Below are positions 1-8,680 of a stretch of DNA of 64,000 bases, piece by piece. This DNA comes from Halobacillus_B sp963739045 (lineage in GTDB: Bacteria > Bacillota > Bacilli > Bacillales > Halobacillaceae): NCBI GenBank assembly GCA_963739045.1, contig CAVTYY010000004.1, positions 124,001-188,000 on the forward strand, given 5' to 3'. Made by a program: the position numbers and the translations under genes. Under the pieces are notes generated by a model, which made no database searches, was not told where the DNA came from, and was given only the letters and a program-made list of their open reading frames with translations. Position 1 is the stretch's first letter, and each line of letters starts with the position of its first letter.

Positions 1-902
1 GCAGAAAGTTCTTCATAGTCTCCAAGTCCACAAATATCGTAGGCAGCATAAATTCCGCTAAGCATTGAACTGGATTGCCCAAAGCCTAAAAAAGGTGTAA
101 TGGCTCCCATGCAGTTTCCTACAAAGAAAGTATTTCCGATCCGCGGATATTTACTTTTTCCGACATTATAGTCTTTTAATGAAAATTCTTCTTCAATGAT
201 TAAATTCTGCTTGAGAGTCTGGGATGCTTGGACCAATGCTTCTTTCCAATACTTATTTTTATCCTTCACCAATGTTTCTTCGTATTGCGGATATACCAAT
301 ACAAGAGTTCCTTGGTTTTTGGAGTGTGGAAGAAAGTAGACCATCCCTTTAGGAGCAAGCGTGTTATCGAACCAGGTATGGACTTCATTAGGAATAAAAT
401 CTCCCTGAACGATAGCGCCTGCAAATGTGGAAGCCAGTGAAATTTCAATGGGTTGTATTTGTTGAGTGTCCAGGACGTCGCCAGTCGCAATTACTACGTG
501 GGTATATTCTTTTGAGATCTCTTTATAAGTTATATTTTGATTACAATGGATTTTAGTATTCACCAGCTGTTCAGCTATTTGTTTTTCATAAGCTTCCGCA
601 TGATCCCCTCTCATATTGATAAAACCTAAATTCCCCTCTACGAATGCCGATTCACTTGGGGAGTGAACGAATATTTTTTGGACATTGGTGGTAGGTTTTA
701 AGTGGATATCGTGCTTCTCAGAGAAAAATTTCACAGCATCATCGATAGGTCTATGAAGAATCGGAGTCATTAATTCAGCAAGTTTATATTGGAAGGAAAT
801 GTCTGAGTGTTTTTCAAATACATCAGCAGAATGTCCGTGTTTTTCCAATGTCAACGCACAAGAAAGTCCAGCGAGCCCAGCTCCAATGATCGCAATTTTC
901 AT
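1..902 (-). CDS. FAD-dependent oxidoreductase, partial (3' end beyond window)
   Basis: The reverse strand from position 902 is open to the window edge (about 300 codons, no stop). The N-terminus has the Rossmann FAD motif GAGLAGLSCALTLEKHG at residues 7-23, and the C-terminal part (GNTFFVGNCMGAITPFLGFG) looks like the second FAD-contacting region of phytoene-desaturase or lycopene-cyclase-like flavoproteins. The ATG at 902 follows an AAGGGGG ribosome-binding site. The substrate is unknown. It is divergent from the small gene at 1063. The FAD-enzyme call is firm; any narrower name would be a guess. Confidence 0.8.
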   Translation of the reverse strand, partial: MKIAIIGAGLAGLSCALTLEKHGHSADVFEKHSDISFQYKLAELMTPILHRPIDDAVKFFSEKHDIHLKPTTNVQKIFVHSPSESAFVEGNLGFINMRGDHAEAYEKQIAEQLVNTKIHCNQNITYKEISKEYTHVVIATGDVLDTQQIQPIEISLASTFAGAIVQGDFIPNEVHTWFDNTLAPKGMVYFLPHSKNQGTLVLVYPQYEETLVKDKNKYWKEALVQASQTLKQNLIIEEEFSLKDYNVGKSKYPRIGNTFFVGNCMGAITPFLGFGQSSSMLSGIYAAYDICGLGDYEELS

Positions 903-1062
903 ATGGGTGCCCCCTTTTTTATAGTGTTAGTAAAGAAAGCATTTTTATTCTTTGCTCTATTACGAGTGATGACATTTCATTCATTAGGAGAGTGGTTTCT
1001 CCTGGTTTTATCCCATACAAGTAATCATGATAAAATGGTAGAAAACAGGAAGGGGTCCAGCT

Positions 1063-1260
1063 ATGGTCATATCCGGAACGATCCATTATAAACAGCACAA
1101 AATAAATTTTGAAGTGAAACAGAATAAAGAAAATATCAATGAAGAAAACGTCAATAACGAGGAAATCAAGCAGCCTCTCATTCATGCGATTAACCAAAAG
1201 TACCGTGTTAAGTATCCGCAATCCAGCACCATCGATTCATTGCGAGTGAGTACAATTTAG
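1063..1260 (+). CDS. small hypothetical protein (65 aa)
   Basis: The ATG start is preceded by a strong AGGAAGGGG ribosome-binding site and the gene is followed 11 bases later by a clear terminator, which supports a real monocistronic gene. The protein is hydrophilic, with an Asn/Glu/Lys-rich middle (residues 18-37), no membrane segment and no cysteines. I do not recognise a family. Confidence 0.6.
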   Translation: MVISGTIHYKQHKINFEVKQNKENINEENVNNEEIKQPLIHAINQKYRVKYPQSSTIDSLRVSTI

Positions 1261-1270
1261 ATAACCAGTA

Positions 1271-1307
1271 AAGCCAGCCGGGAAGCAAACCAGGCTGGCT
1301 TTTTTTT
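1271..1307 (+). terminator. Rho-independent terminator
   Basis: The inverted repeat AGCCAGCC / GGCTGGCT flanks a 13-base loop and is followed by seven T residues. It ends the 65-residue gene. Confidence 0.9.
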
Positions 1308-1458
1308 ATGTCCGAAAATATTAAATGACGAATATAGTTACGAGTTGTCATAGGAAGAAGATCCTTACGATAGGATAAATAAAGCTCGTTTATAAGAAGG
1401 GAGGAAGAAGAACAAACGTCCATAAGTACTTCCATCATAGAAAGGAAAGTGATCAGCA

Positions 1459-2229
1459 TTGCTATGTCCTCATTGTGGTTCCATCATTGAAAAGCAAGCG
1501 AAGTTTTGCGGAGAGTGCGGCGTTTATGTGAATCAATCTGGTGCTCAGCCAGCGGTCCAACGTTCAGCTTCAGTAGTTGCGGTCCAAAAAAATAGCGGGG
1601 AGTACATACAAAAAGGTAAGGAGGTAGGCAGGCGGTTCTATTCCTTTGCTTTGACAGCTGCTGCGGCACCAATGAACGCAAGCAGAAAGGTAATCGAAGC
1701 GGATTATTTGAACGGGTTAATCGCCAATCTGCTCCTCGCCTTTTTGCTTCCCTTATTTTCCTATTTCACCGCTAGAAGCTTAAACAACGGCTGGATGGAA
1801 GTTGATATTCCATTTGGTCAAGTTGTCATCCAGCCCTTTTTCTACATTCTTATTTTCATGGCCGTATTTACGGTTATCAATTTTGCGGCAGCTAAACTAA
1901 TGAAAACCAAGGTAACCTTTAAGGAAGTGGTAACGAGGTATGGGGTCTTCAATGTTCTGCCACTGGGGCTTGTAACGCTCGCGGTTGTGTTCGCCTTGTT
2001 ATCAGCGACCGTATTCAGCACATTTCTCTTTGGTGTGGGTGCTGGATTATTTGCTTTATCTAGCTTGTTCCTCATCTTTTCGCTTAAGGAAAATTCCGAC
2101 GGTGGACTGGACGTTTATTACGCACTCCTTCTGGTGAATTTCGTTATGTTTCTCGTCTTTGCGATGTTTGGTATCAATCTTGTTAAACATATCTTGGAAC
2201 AATTATCTTATTGGCCATTCAGTTTCTAA
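1459..2229 (+). CDS. zinc-ribbon membrane protein
   Basis: The N-terminus carries a short zinc ribbon, CPHC (residues 3-6) and CGEC (17-20). A linker follows, then about five hydrophobic segments (near residues 88-105, 120-145, 163-185, 190-210 and 222-245). This architecture is common in Bacillus membrane proteins of unknown function with an N-terminal zinc-ribbon domain. The start is TTG, set by AAAGGAAAGTGA about ten bases upstream; no in-frame ATG lies before the cysteine motif. It appears monocistronic. The function is not known; a role in membrane stress or sensing would be a guess. Confidence 0.75.
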   Translation: MLCPHCGSIIEKQAKFCGECGVYVNQSGAQPAVQRSASVVAVQKNSGEYIQKGKEVGRRFYSFALTAAAAPMNASRKVIEADYLNGLIANLLLAFLLPLFSYFTARSLNNGWMEVDIPFGQVVIQPFFYILIFMAVFTVINFAAAKLMKTKVTFKEVVTRYGVFNVLPLGLVTLAVVFALLSATVFSTFLFGVGAGLFALSSLFLIFSLKENSDGGLDVYYALLLVNFVMFLVFAMFGINLVKHILEQLSYWPFSF

Positions 2230-2376
2230 CTAATAATGGATGAAACTAAATATAACGAGACTGTGCAAAATCGGGACGGCACACGGAAGAACTGTACTTT
2301 AGTATAAGAGAGTTTATAGGGAAAACTTGAAGCGGGCCAGGTGGACGAAGCGGTACCTTTATTGAGGGCAATACCC

Positions 2377-2418
2377 AGAAAACCCGAACCATTGATTAAA
2401 AAATGGTTCGGGTTTTCT
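2377..2418 (+). terminator. palindromic terminator, repeat family B copy 1
   Basis: The arms AGAAAACCCGAACCATT and AATGGTTCGGGTTTTCT form a 17-bp stem with an 8-base loop. Because the stem ends in T on both strands it could terminate from either side, and it lies between the zinc-ribbon gene and the convergent short ORF at 2435. A near copy lies at 41241-41279. Confidence 0.85.
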
Positions 2419-2434
2419 TGTGAATTAAATCTTT

Positions 2435-2590
2435 TTACCGACTCCTGTTATATACAAGCTTTATATGGACAGAGTCTGGAAGATCTAATTGAAATATTTT
2501 TATGTCCTCTATTTTGAACTTTTCCTTGATTTCACGCGGTTTTATCCCAAATCGTTTAGTGCTTAAAAGTGTTCTCACGTTAAATGACAT
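2435..2590 (-). CDS. possible small protein or gene remnant (51 aa)
   Basis: Reverse-strand ATG at 2590, stop at 2435-2437. The peptide has protein-like composition with alternating charged and hydrophobic residues (for example GIKPREIKEKFKIEDIKIF at residues 15-33). Its ribosome-binding site is poor, and the frame stays open for eight more codons upstream to a TAG, so it may be the tail of a decayed gene rather than an intact one. No family is recognised. It fills the otherwise empty 2230-2681 interval. Confidence 0.3.
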   Translation of the reverse strand: MSFNVRTLLSTKRFGIKPREIKEKFKIEDIKIFQLDLPDSVHIKLVYNRSR

Positions 2591-2681
2591 TCTTGATGGA
2601 AGATTTTGATAAATCTAAAATATAAGGGAGGCAGAATTTTTTCGTATCCGACAGATTATTGAAATCGAGGAGGAATATCAT

Positions 2682-3785
2682 ATGGTTCACCCACGTCCGC
2701 AAATTGATACTATTGCCATGTACTCCCCAGGGAAACCTGTTGAAGAAGTAAAGCGGGAGAAGGGGCTTTCGAGGATTATTAAAATGGCATCCAATGAAAA
2801 CCCATTCGGCTTCTCTCCTTTAGCAGAAGAAGCGATGAAAAATGAAATGAAGGAAATTACGCTCTATCCGGAGGTCACTTCCCCATTACTTGCTGAAAAG
2901 TTAGCGAATAAACTTCAGATTTCCAAGGACCAGGTTCTGTTTGGCAACGGATCCGACGAAATCATCCGTCTATTAACACGCACTTTCATTAATGAAGGAG
3001 ACGAAGTGGTGATGGCGGGAGTCACTTTTCCCCGTTACAAAACGAACGTCATCATTGAAGGAGGCGTGCCGGTAGAAATCGATATGCAAAACGGGACCCA
3101 CGATCTAGCCGCAATGTCAGAAGCAATTGGCGAGAAAACGAAGATGGTGTTTGTCTGCAATCCGAATAATCCAACCGGAACTATTGTGGAAAAAGAAGCA
3201 CTGCGTGAGTTTATCAGCCAAGTGCCCCCGCACGTAATGCTGGTCATGGATGAAGCGTATTATGAATATGCTGACGACCCTCAGTACTTGGAGACTCTGC
3301 CCCTGCTTCCTCAATATAAAAATATGGTGATTCTGCGCACCTTTTCAAAAGTATATGGGCTCGCCGGCCTGCGCATTGGGTATGGCCTGATGGATCCTGA
3401 GCTAGTCGGACATTTACATAAAGTGAAGGAGCCTTTTAATGTGAATCGGCTGGCCCATGCCGCTGCGTCTGCCTCACTCGATGATGATGACTTTCTGTAT
3501 GAAAGCATTCGTCTTAATCGTGAAGGGCGGGAATATTTGAACGCCCGATTTTCTGAGATGGACTTATCCTATTTTCCTACGCAAACGAACTTCATCATGG
3601 TGGATGTGGGAGCGGCGGCTGAGGATGTGTATGAATATTTGCTTAACGAGGGAATTATTATCCGCCCCGGTCACTTAATGGGCTATCCAACAATGATACG
3701 AGTTACTATCGGTCAGCGTGAGGATAACGAACGGTTTATCGATTGTCTTCAGGCGTTTATTAAAGACTACAGCAGACAATCTTGA
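2682..3785 (+). CDS. hisC: histidinol-phosphate aminotransferase-type PLP enzyme
   Basis: A 367-residue class I/II aminotransferase with HisC-type signatures: ASNENPFGFSP near residue 37, CNPNNPTGT near 160, DEAYYEY near 190, the PLP-lysine region TFSKVYGLAGLRIGYG near 221-236 and RVTIGQREDNERF near the C-terminus. The ATG follows GGAGGAATATCAT. HisC enzymes exchange amino groups between glutamate and histidinol phosphate, and many also accept aromatic amino acids. No other his gene is nearby. The stop lies 46 bases before the E1 alpha gene of a 2-oxoacid dehydrogenase complex, so I infer that this copy may feed a 2-oxo acid to that complex rather than make histidine. Confidence 0.85.
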   Translation: MVHPRPQIDTIAMYSPGKPVEEVKREKGLSRIIKMASNENPFGFSPLAEEAMKNEMKEITLYPEVTSPLLAEKLANKLQISKDQVLFGNGSDEIIRLLTRTFINEGDEVVMAGVTFPRYKTNVIIEGGVPVEIDMQNGTHDLAAMSEAIGEKTKMVFVCNPNNPTGTIVEKEALREFISQVPPHVMLVMDEAYYEYADDPQYLETLPLLPQYKNMVILRTFSKVYGLAGLRIGYGLMDPELVGHLHKVKEPFNVNRLAHAAASASLDDDDFLYESIRLNREGREYLNARFSEMDLSYFPTQTNFIMVDVGAAAEDVYEYLLNEGIIIRPGHLMGYPTMIRVTIGQREDNERFIDCLQAFIKDYSRQS

Positions 3786-3831
3786 TCGCCCAAATTGATT
3801 AACAAATCAGCAACAGGAAGGATGTTGAACT

Positions 3832-4908
3832 TTGGATATGTTTACCCAATTTCCTATTATTCAATATATCAGCGAAGACGGCGAGTTGTTGAATAAGGAG
3901 ATCGAGCCTGATCTGACGGAAGACCTTGTGAAACTTTTTTATGAGAAAATGCTTCGTGCCCGTTTGATGGATAAGAAATGTGTCAATTTGCAGCGGCAGG
4001 GACGCATGGGCACGTACGTCCAATATGAAGGACAGGAGGCAGCACAGGTAGGAAGTGCTCTGGCATTGGAAACTGGCGACTGGATGTTTCCTACTTATCG
4101 AGACCATGCGGCAACGATGACGTTTGGTCATTCGCTTAGAAACCTGCTCTTGTACTGGGTAGGAAGGATTGAGGGAAACCTTCCGCCAGAAGGAAAAAAT
4201 ATCTTCCCGCCAGCCGTACCTATTGCCTCCCAATTGCTTCATGCTACAGGAGCGGCCTGGGCTGAAAAGAAGAAAAACACTGATCGAGTGTCAATCGCCT
4301 ACTTTGGAGACGGGGCCACGTCCGAGGGGGATTTTCATGAGGGGCTTAATTTTGCAAGCGTTTTCAAAGTGCCGGTCGTCTTTTTTAATCAAAACAATGG
4401 CTACGCGATCAGTCTTCCTATTGAAAAGCAGATGAATTCTAAAACGATTGCTCAGAAGGCGCTCAGTTATGAAATGCCCGGAATTCGAATCGATGGAAAT
4501 GACATTATAGCAGTGTACATGGAAACGAAAAAAGCAGTGGATCGGGCTCGAAATGGCAACGGACCGACCTTGATTGAGGCGGTAACCTGGAGATACGGGG
4601 CTCATACAACAGCGGATGATCCATCGAAGTACCGCGATCAGGCAGAAAGTGATCTGAGAAGGAAGACTACCGATCCGCTCCTGCGCCTGGAGAACTACAT
4701 GAGAAGTGGAGATAATTGGGATAAAGCTTGGCTGGATCAGATGGAACAGAAAATCACTGACGAGATAAATCAGGCCGTGAAGGAAATGGAAGAGTTTCCA
4801 GAAGCCGATATTGAGCAGTTATTTTCCCATGTGTTTGAGAAACCCACATGGCCGATTGAACAACAGCGAGAGCAGCACTTGGTACTGAAGAGGGGGCAGG
4901 CAAAATGA
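3832..4908 (+). CDS. 2-oxoacid dehydrogenase E1 component, alpha subunit
   Basis: Thiamine-diphosphate-dependent E1 alpha (358 aa) of a pyruvate, branched-chain or related 2-oxoacid dehydrogenase; it decarboxylates the 2-oxo acid and loads E2 lipoyl groups. The thiamine motif starts GDGATSEGDFHEGLNFA and ends in the NN pair about 30 residues later. The phosphorylation-loop region YGAHTTADDPSKYR is typical of the PDH/BCDH family. The TTG at 3832 sits ten bases after AGGAAGG; an ATG two codons later (3838) is the alternative. Its stop overlaps the next start by four bases (ATGA). The sequence alone does not fix the substrate. Confidence 0.9.
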   Translation: MDMFTQFPIIQYISEDGELLNKEIEPDLTEDLVKLFYEKMLRARLMDKKCVNLQRQGRMGTYVQYEGQEAAQVGSALALETGDWMFPTYRDHAATMTFGHSLRNLLLYWVGRIEGNLPPEGKNIFPPAVPIASQLLHATGAAWAEKKKNTDRVSIAYFGDGATSEGDFHEGLNFASVFKVPVVFFNQNNGYAISLPIEKQMNSKTIAQKALSYEMPGIRIDGNDIIAVYMETKKAVDRARNGNGPTLIEAVTWRYGAHTTADDPSKYRDQAESDLRRKTTDPLLRLENYMRSGDNWDKAWLDQMEQKITDEINQAVKEMEEFPEADIEQLFSHVFEKPTWPIEQQREQHLVLKRGQAK

Positions 4909-5903
4909 CAACCGCGATTCAAGTAAAGAAATTAACGATGGTGCAGGCGATTACTGATGCGATGAAAACGATGCTTGAAGCCGACGATTCCATGTTAGTA
5001 CTTGGGGAAGATGTAGGAACGAATGGCGGCGTGTTCCGGGCCACAGAGGGACTCTTGGAAGCTTTTGGCGAAGACCGGGTGATCGATACCCCGCTTGCCG
5101 AATCGGCAATTATGGGAACATCAATCGGCTTAGCGGTGAACGGTTTTCGTCCGGTTGTGGAAATGCAGTTTCTCGGATTCATTTACCCGGCATTTAACCA
5201 GTTAATCACCCATGCCACTCGAATGCGCCAGCGTTCGATGGGCCGCTATACCGTTCCGATGGTGATCCGGGCGCCTTATGGAGCAGGCGTGAAAGCCCCG
5301 GAGATTCACTCGGACAGCGTTGAAGCATTATTTACCCACATCCCTGGACTGAAAGTAGTCGTGCCATCCAATGCCTATGATGCGAAAGGATTGCTGATTG
5401 CAAGTATTGAGGATCCGGATCCAGTCCTGTTTCTTGAGCCGATGAGGAGCTACCGATCTTCAAGGAGAGAGGTTCCTGAAGGGAAATACACCATCGAAAT
5501 TGGGAAAGCGGATTATGTGAAAAAAGGGGAAGACGTCACGATCTTTACGTGGGGAGCCATGGTCCCGGATACGGTTAAAGCCGTGGAACAATTTGAAAGC
5601 GAGCATGAAGCGACTTGCGAAGTGATTGATTTACGAACGTTGTACCCATTAGATAAAGAAACGATCGAGGCATCCGTGAATAAAACCGGCAGGGTCGTAA
5701 TCGTTCATGAAGCTCCCTCTTCCGGAGGCGTAAATGGCGACATCCTATCGGTGATTAACGATACTTCTTTCTTTTATTTAAAAGCGCCCATTCAAAAAGT
5801 GACCGGATTTGATACTCCTGTACCGGTCTACTCGCTTGAGCAGGAATACCTCCCAAGCAGCGAGAAAATTATTCATGCCATCAATACAGCACTTTCATAT
5901 TAG
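4905..5903 (+). CDS. 2-oxoacid dehydrogenase E1 component, beta subunit
   Basis: A 332-residue transketolase-like E1 beta partner. Typical segments include LGEDVGTNGGVFRATEGL near residue 34, DTPLAESAIMGTSIGLA near 62 and the C-terminal domain region IDLRTLYPLDKETI near 243. It pairs with the alpha subunit to form the alpha2-beta2 decarboxylase. The start codon overlaps the alpha gene stop, so the two are translationally coupled. It ends 27 bases before the E2 start. Confidence 0.92.
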   Translation: MTTAIQVKKLTMVQAITDAMKTMLEADDSMLVLGEDVGTNGGVFRATEGLLEAFGEDRVIDTPLAESAIMGTSIGLAVNGFRPVVEMQFLGFIYPAFNQLITHATRMRQRSMGRYTVPMVIRAPYGAGVKAPEIHSDSVEALFTHIPGLKVVVPSNAYDAKGLLIASIEDPDPVLFLEPMRSYRSSRREVPEGKYTIEIGKADYVKKGEDVTIFTWGAMVPDTVKAVEQFESEHEATCEVIDLRTLYPLDKETIEASVNKTGRVVIVHEAPSSGGVNGDILSVINDTSFFYLKAPIQKVTGFDTPVPVYSLEQEYLPSSEKIIHAINTALSY

Positions 5904-5930
5904 CAGCTCGCCCAAAGGAGGACTTTGACT

Positions 5931-7163
5931 ATGGATGTAAAATTACATGATATCGGGGAAGGGATGCATGAAGCAGAAATTCTTCATTATTTTGTGAAAA
6001 AAGGAGAGCGCGTGAAACATGACGCGCCGCTTGTGGAAATTCAAACGGATAAAATGACGGCAGAATTAACGGCTCCTTCTGATGGAATTGTTGACGAAAT
6101 CAATTTCGAGCTTGGCGAAGTAGTGGAAGTGGGTACAACCATTTTAACGCTGGTGACTGAACAGAAAGAGCCGCCCGCTGAGGAGAAACCACCCGTGTCT
6201 TCTTTGAAAGTAAACGAATCTGTTCAGCAGATGACGTTGGAAGCTCTGCCTGTTAACCGTGCGATGGCTTCCCCGCATACCCGGCGCATCGCCAGAGAAC
6301 AGGAAGTCGATATTGAGAAGATTACCGGTTCAGGACCAGCAGGACGTGTGCTTGATGAAGATATCTATTCGTTCCTCGACCGTCAAAAAGAATCGGTGCA
6401 GGATCTAGAGGAGGCAGTTCCAGACCAGCAGCCTTTAGCCGCAGAGAAGGAACAGCCGGCAGTGAAAACCATTCCGTTTAAAGGGCGGCGCAAACAGATC
6501 GCCAGGAAGATGACGCAGTCCCTTTATACGGCCCCTCACGTGACTCATTTTGATGAAGTCGATATGACCGACTTGTTAAATTTGAAAAGCCAGTTGAAAC
6601 TAGGCACAGCCAGGCAGGATGGCCGTTCCATTTCCGTCACCGCTTTCTTTATTAAAGCTTTGCAGCTCTGCCTGCAGGAATTTCCAATCTTTAATTCGAA
6701 ACTGGATGAAGAAAAAGAAGAAATCCATTTGGAACCTTCCTGTCATATCGGGCTGGCGACAGGAACGGAAGAAGGATTAATCGTACCCGTGTTAAAACAT
6801 GTTGAACAAAAGTCTATGACAGAAATCCATCGTGAAATGAAAGATTTAACAAAGAGAGCGGTGGAGAATAAGCTTTCCAGCCAGGAAATAAGGGGAGGCA
6901 CCTTCACCATCAGTAACGTAGGACCGATGGGAAGTACCGGTGCGACACCGATTCTCAACTACCCTGAGGCCGGTTTAATGGCGTTTCACAAAACGAAGAA
7001 AATGCCGGTTGTGATCGAGGATGAAATTGTGATCAGGCAGATGATGAACCTGACGTTAACCTTTGATCACCGCGTGGCTGATGGTTCCCAGGCCGTCGTT
7101 TTTACGAATCGGTTTATTGATTACATCGAGCATCCGCACTTGATGCTCGTGGAGTTGATATAA
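5931..7163 (+). CDS. dihydrolipoamide acyltransferase (E2)
   Basis: The E2 core carries one lipoyl domain at the N-terminus (lipoyl lysine in TDKMTAELTAPSDG, near residue 42), a peripheral-subunit-binding domain near residues 115-150 (ASPHTRRIAREQEVDI, GSGPAGRVLDEDI), a charged linker, and a catalytic domain ending in the HxxxDG signature DHRVADGSQ. The ATG at 5931 is eight bases after AAAGGAGGA; a TTG two codons earlier lies too close to that site. The E3 gene begins at the very next base after the stop. A single lipoyl domain in about 410 residues is usual for Gram-positive E2s. Confidence 0.92.
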   Translation: MDVKLHDIGEGMHEAEILHYFVKKGERVKHDAPLVEIQTDKMTAELTAPSDGIVDEINFELGEVVEVGTTILTLVTEQKEPPAEEKPPVSSLKVNESVQQMTLEALPVNRAMASPHTRRIAREQEVDIEKITGSGPAGRVLDEDIYSFLDRQKESVQDLEEAVPDQQPLAAEKEQPAVKTIPFKGRRKQIARKMTQSLYTAPHVTHFDEVDMTDLLNLKSQLKLGTARQDGRSISVTAFFIKALQLCLQEFPIFNSKLDEEKEEIHLEPSCHIGLATGTEEGLIVPVLKHVEQKSMTEIHREMKDLTKRAVENKLSSQEIRGGTFTISNVGPMGSTGATPILNYPEAGLMAFHKTKKMPVVIEDEIVIRQMMNLTLTFDHRVADGSQAVVFTNRFIDYIEHPHLMLVELI

Positions 7164-8570
7164 ATGGTCGTAGGCGAATTTGTAACCCATAAGCAAGTCA
7201 TAGTCATCGGCGGAGGACCTGGCGGCTACAATGCGGCAATCCGTGCTGCCCAGCTCGGTCTTGAGGTAATGCTGATTGAGAAAAATAAAATGGGAGGCGT
7301 GTGCTTAAACGAAGGCTGCATCCCTTCGAAATTGTTTGCTCATGCCGCTGCCCAGCTTAGAAAATTGAGTCATTTAGATGAATTAGGGGTCAAACTGAAC
7401 GGAGATTATACTTTTGATATGCAGGCGCTGAAAACAAAAAAAGACAGCGTCGTCAGCCGGTTAACAAACGGTGTGGAATCCTTGCTGAAGAAACATGACA
7501 TCGAAGTGGTGCATGGGACAGCTTCCTTTATTTCCTCGGAGCGAATCGGAGTGGAACGAGGAGAAGCATTTGATTTGTACGAAAGTGATCATATCATCAT
7601 TGCCACGGGAAGCTCCTATGCGTATCCACAAGGAATGGAACCAAACCACAGCCGTGTTCTGGATGCCGCATCCATCTATCAGCTGGAGGAAATTCCGAAT
7701 CATTTGCTCGTGTATGGATCAGATTATAGGGCGCTTGAAGCAGCTGCGGCTTTTGCCTCCTTTGGTTCAAAAGTCACTATCGTATTAGAAGGTAAAGAAT
7801 TTCCCTTCGATTCGGCCATTAATAGGGAACTTGGCAGACAAATGAAAAAAGCGAAGATGAAATATGTGAAAGGGGCAGAAGTGGAAAAAGTAACGGTTAC
7901 CTCTGAAGGTGTCACGTTAGCTTTGCATATACGTGGAGAAAAAAGAGAAATATCGGGCTCCCATTTGTACGTAACCGGGGAATCTGCTCCTTGTGTAGAG
8001 GACCTGCACATTTCTGCCGCAGGTATTCAACAGCAGGAAAATGGTTTAATTGCTACAAATAATCGCATGGAAACCTCTGTTACAGGCATTTACGCTGTAG
8101 GGGATTTGGCGAGTTACGTACCTTTGGCTTCGACAGCGATCCGTCAGGGCAAAGTAGCGGCCGAAAACTGTGCCGGGAATAATAGTGCCATAGAATCGTC
8201 GATCGTTCCTCATGTGATTCATTTTCTCCAGCCGGTAGCTTTTGCAGGTCTCACGGAAGAAGAAGCAAAAGCACATGACTACCAGATTCAAACAGGCCAA
8301 TTTCAGCTGTCTGGAAACGGTTTTGCTGAAATAACAGGAGAGAAAAGCGGGTTTGTAAAGACGGTTAGTGAGCAGGAAACAAAGAAACTGCTTGGCTTTC
8401 ATGCAGTTGGCGAAGGAGCAATCGAACTGATCACTCAGGGAGTCTTAGCTCTTGAACTGGTGGCAAGAGAGGAAGATTTGACTTCGATTTATTATCCTCA
8501 TCCAAGCTTCAATGAAGCGTGGATGGAAGCGATCGAAGACATCGAGGGATTAGCGATTCACAAAGTATAG
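7164..8570 (+). CDS. dihydrolipoamide dehydrogenase (E3), atypical NAD motif
   Basis: A flavoprotein disulfide reductase of 468 residues that reoxidises the E2 lipoyl groups. Visible parts are the FAD motif GGGPGGYNAAIRAAQLG (17-33), the redox disulfide in GGVCLNEGCIPSK (about 45-57), the second FAD region YAVGDLASYVPLASTA, and the C-terminal His-Glu pair in HPSFNEAW. The NAD-binding glycine loop is unusual: where relatives have GGGYIGLE this protein has YGSDYRALE, losing glycines. It begins directly after the E2 stop and closes the operon. The degenerate loop may mean altered cofactor use. Confidence 0.88.
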   Translation: MVVGEFVTHKQVIVIGGGPGGYNAAIRAAQLGLEVMLIEKNKMGGVCLNEGCIPSKLFAHAAAQLRKLSHLDELGVKLNGDYTFDMQALKTKKDSVVSRLTNGVESLLKKHDIEVVHGTASFISSERIGVERGEAFDLYESDHIIIATGSSYAYPQGMEPNHSRVLDAASIYQLEEIPNHLLVYGSDYRALEAAAAFASFGSKVTIVLEGKEFPFDSAINRELGRQMKKAKMKYVKGAEVEKVTVTSEGVTLALHIRGEKREISGSHLYVTGESAPCVEDLHISAAGIQQQENGLIATNNRMETSVTGIYAVGDLASYVPLASTAIRQGKVAAENCAGNNSAIESSIVPHVIHFLQPVAFAGLTEEEAKAHDYQIQTGQFQLSGNGFAEITGEKSGFVKTVSEQETKKLLGFHAVGEGAIELITQGVLALELVAREEDLTSIYYPHPSFNEAWMEAIEDIEGLAIHKV

Positions 8571-8680
8571 CTGGGGCCAGTCCAATCAAGGAACGTGAAA
8601 AATAGCTCCTATTTACAGAGCGGAATTTCCTTTTTTTTTGCTAAATTAAGCTATAATAAAAGGTAATAGGAGGGATAACC

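Noticed and set aside
2682..3785. Reading the HisC-type gene as part of a histidine biosynthesis operon
   Set aside because: No other his gene is nearby and the gene is contiguous with a dehydrogenase complex.
8596..8636. Possible terminator after the E3 gene
   Set aside because: A T run is present but the preceding sequence forms only short, imperfect stems.
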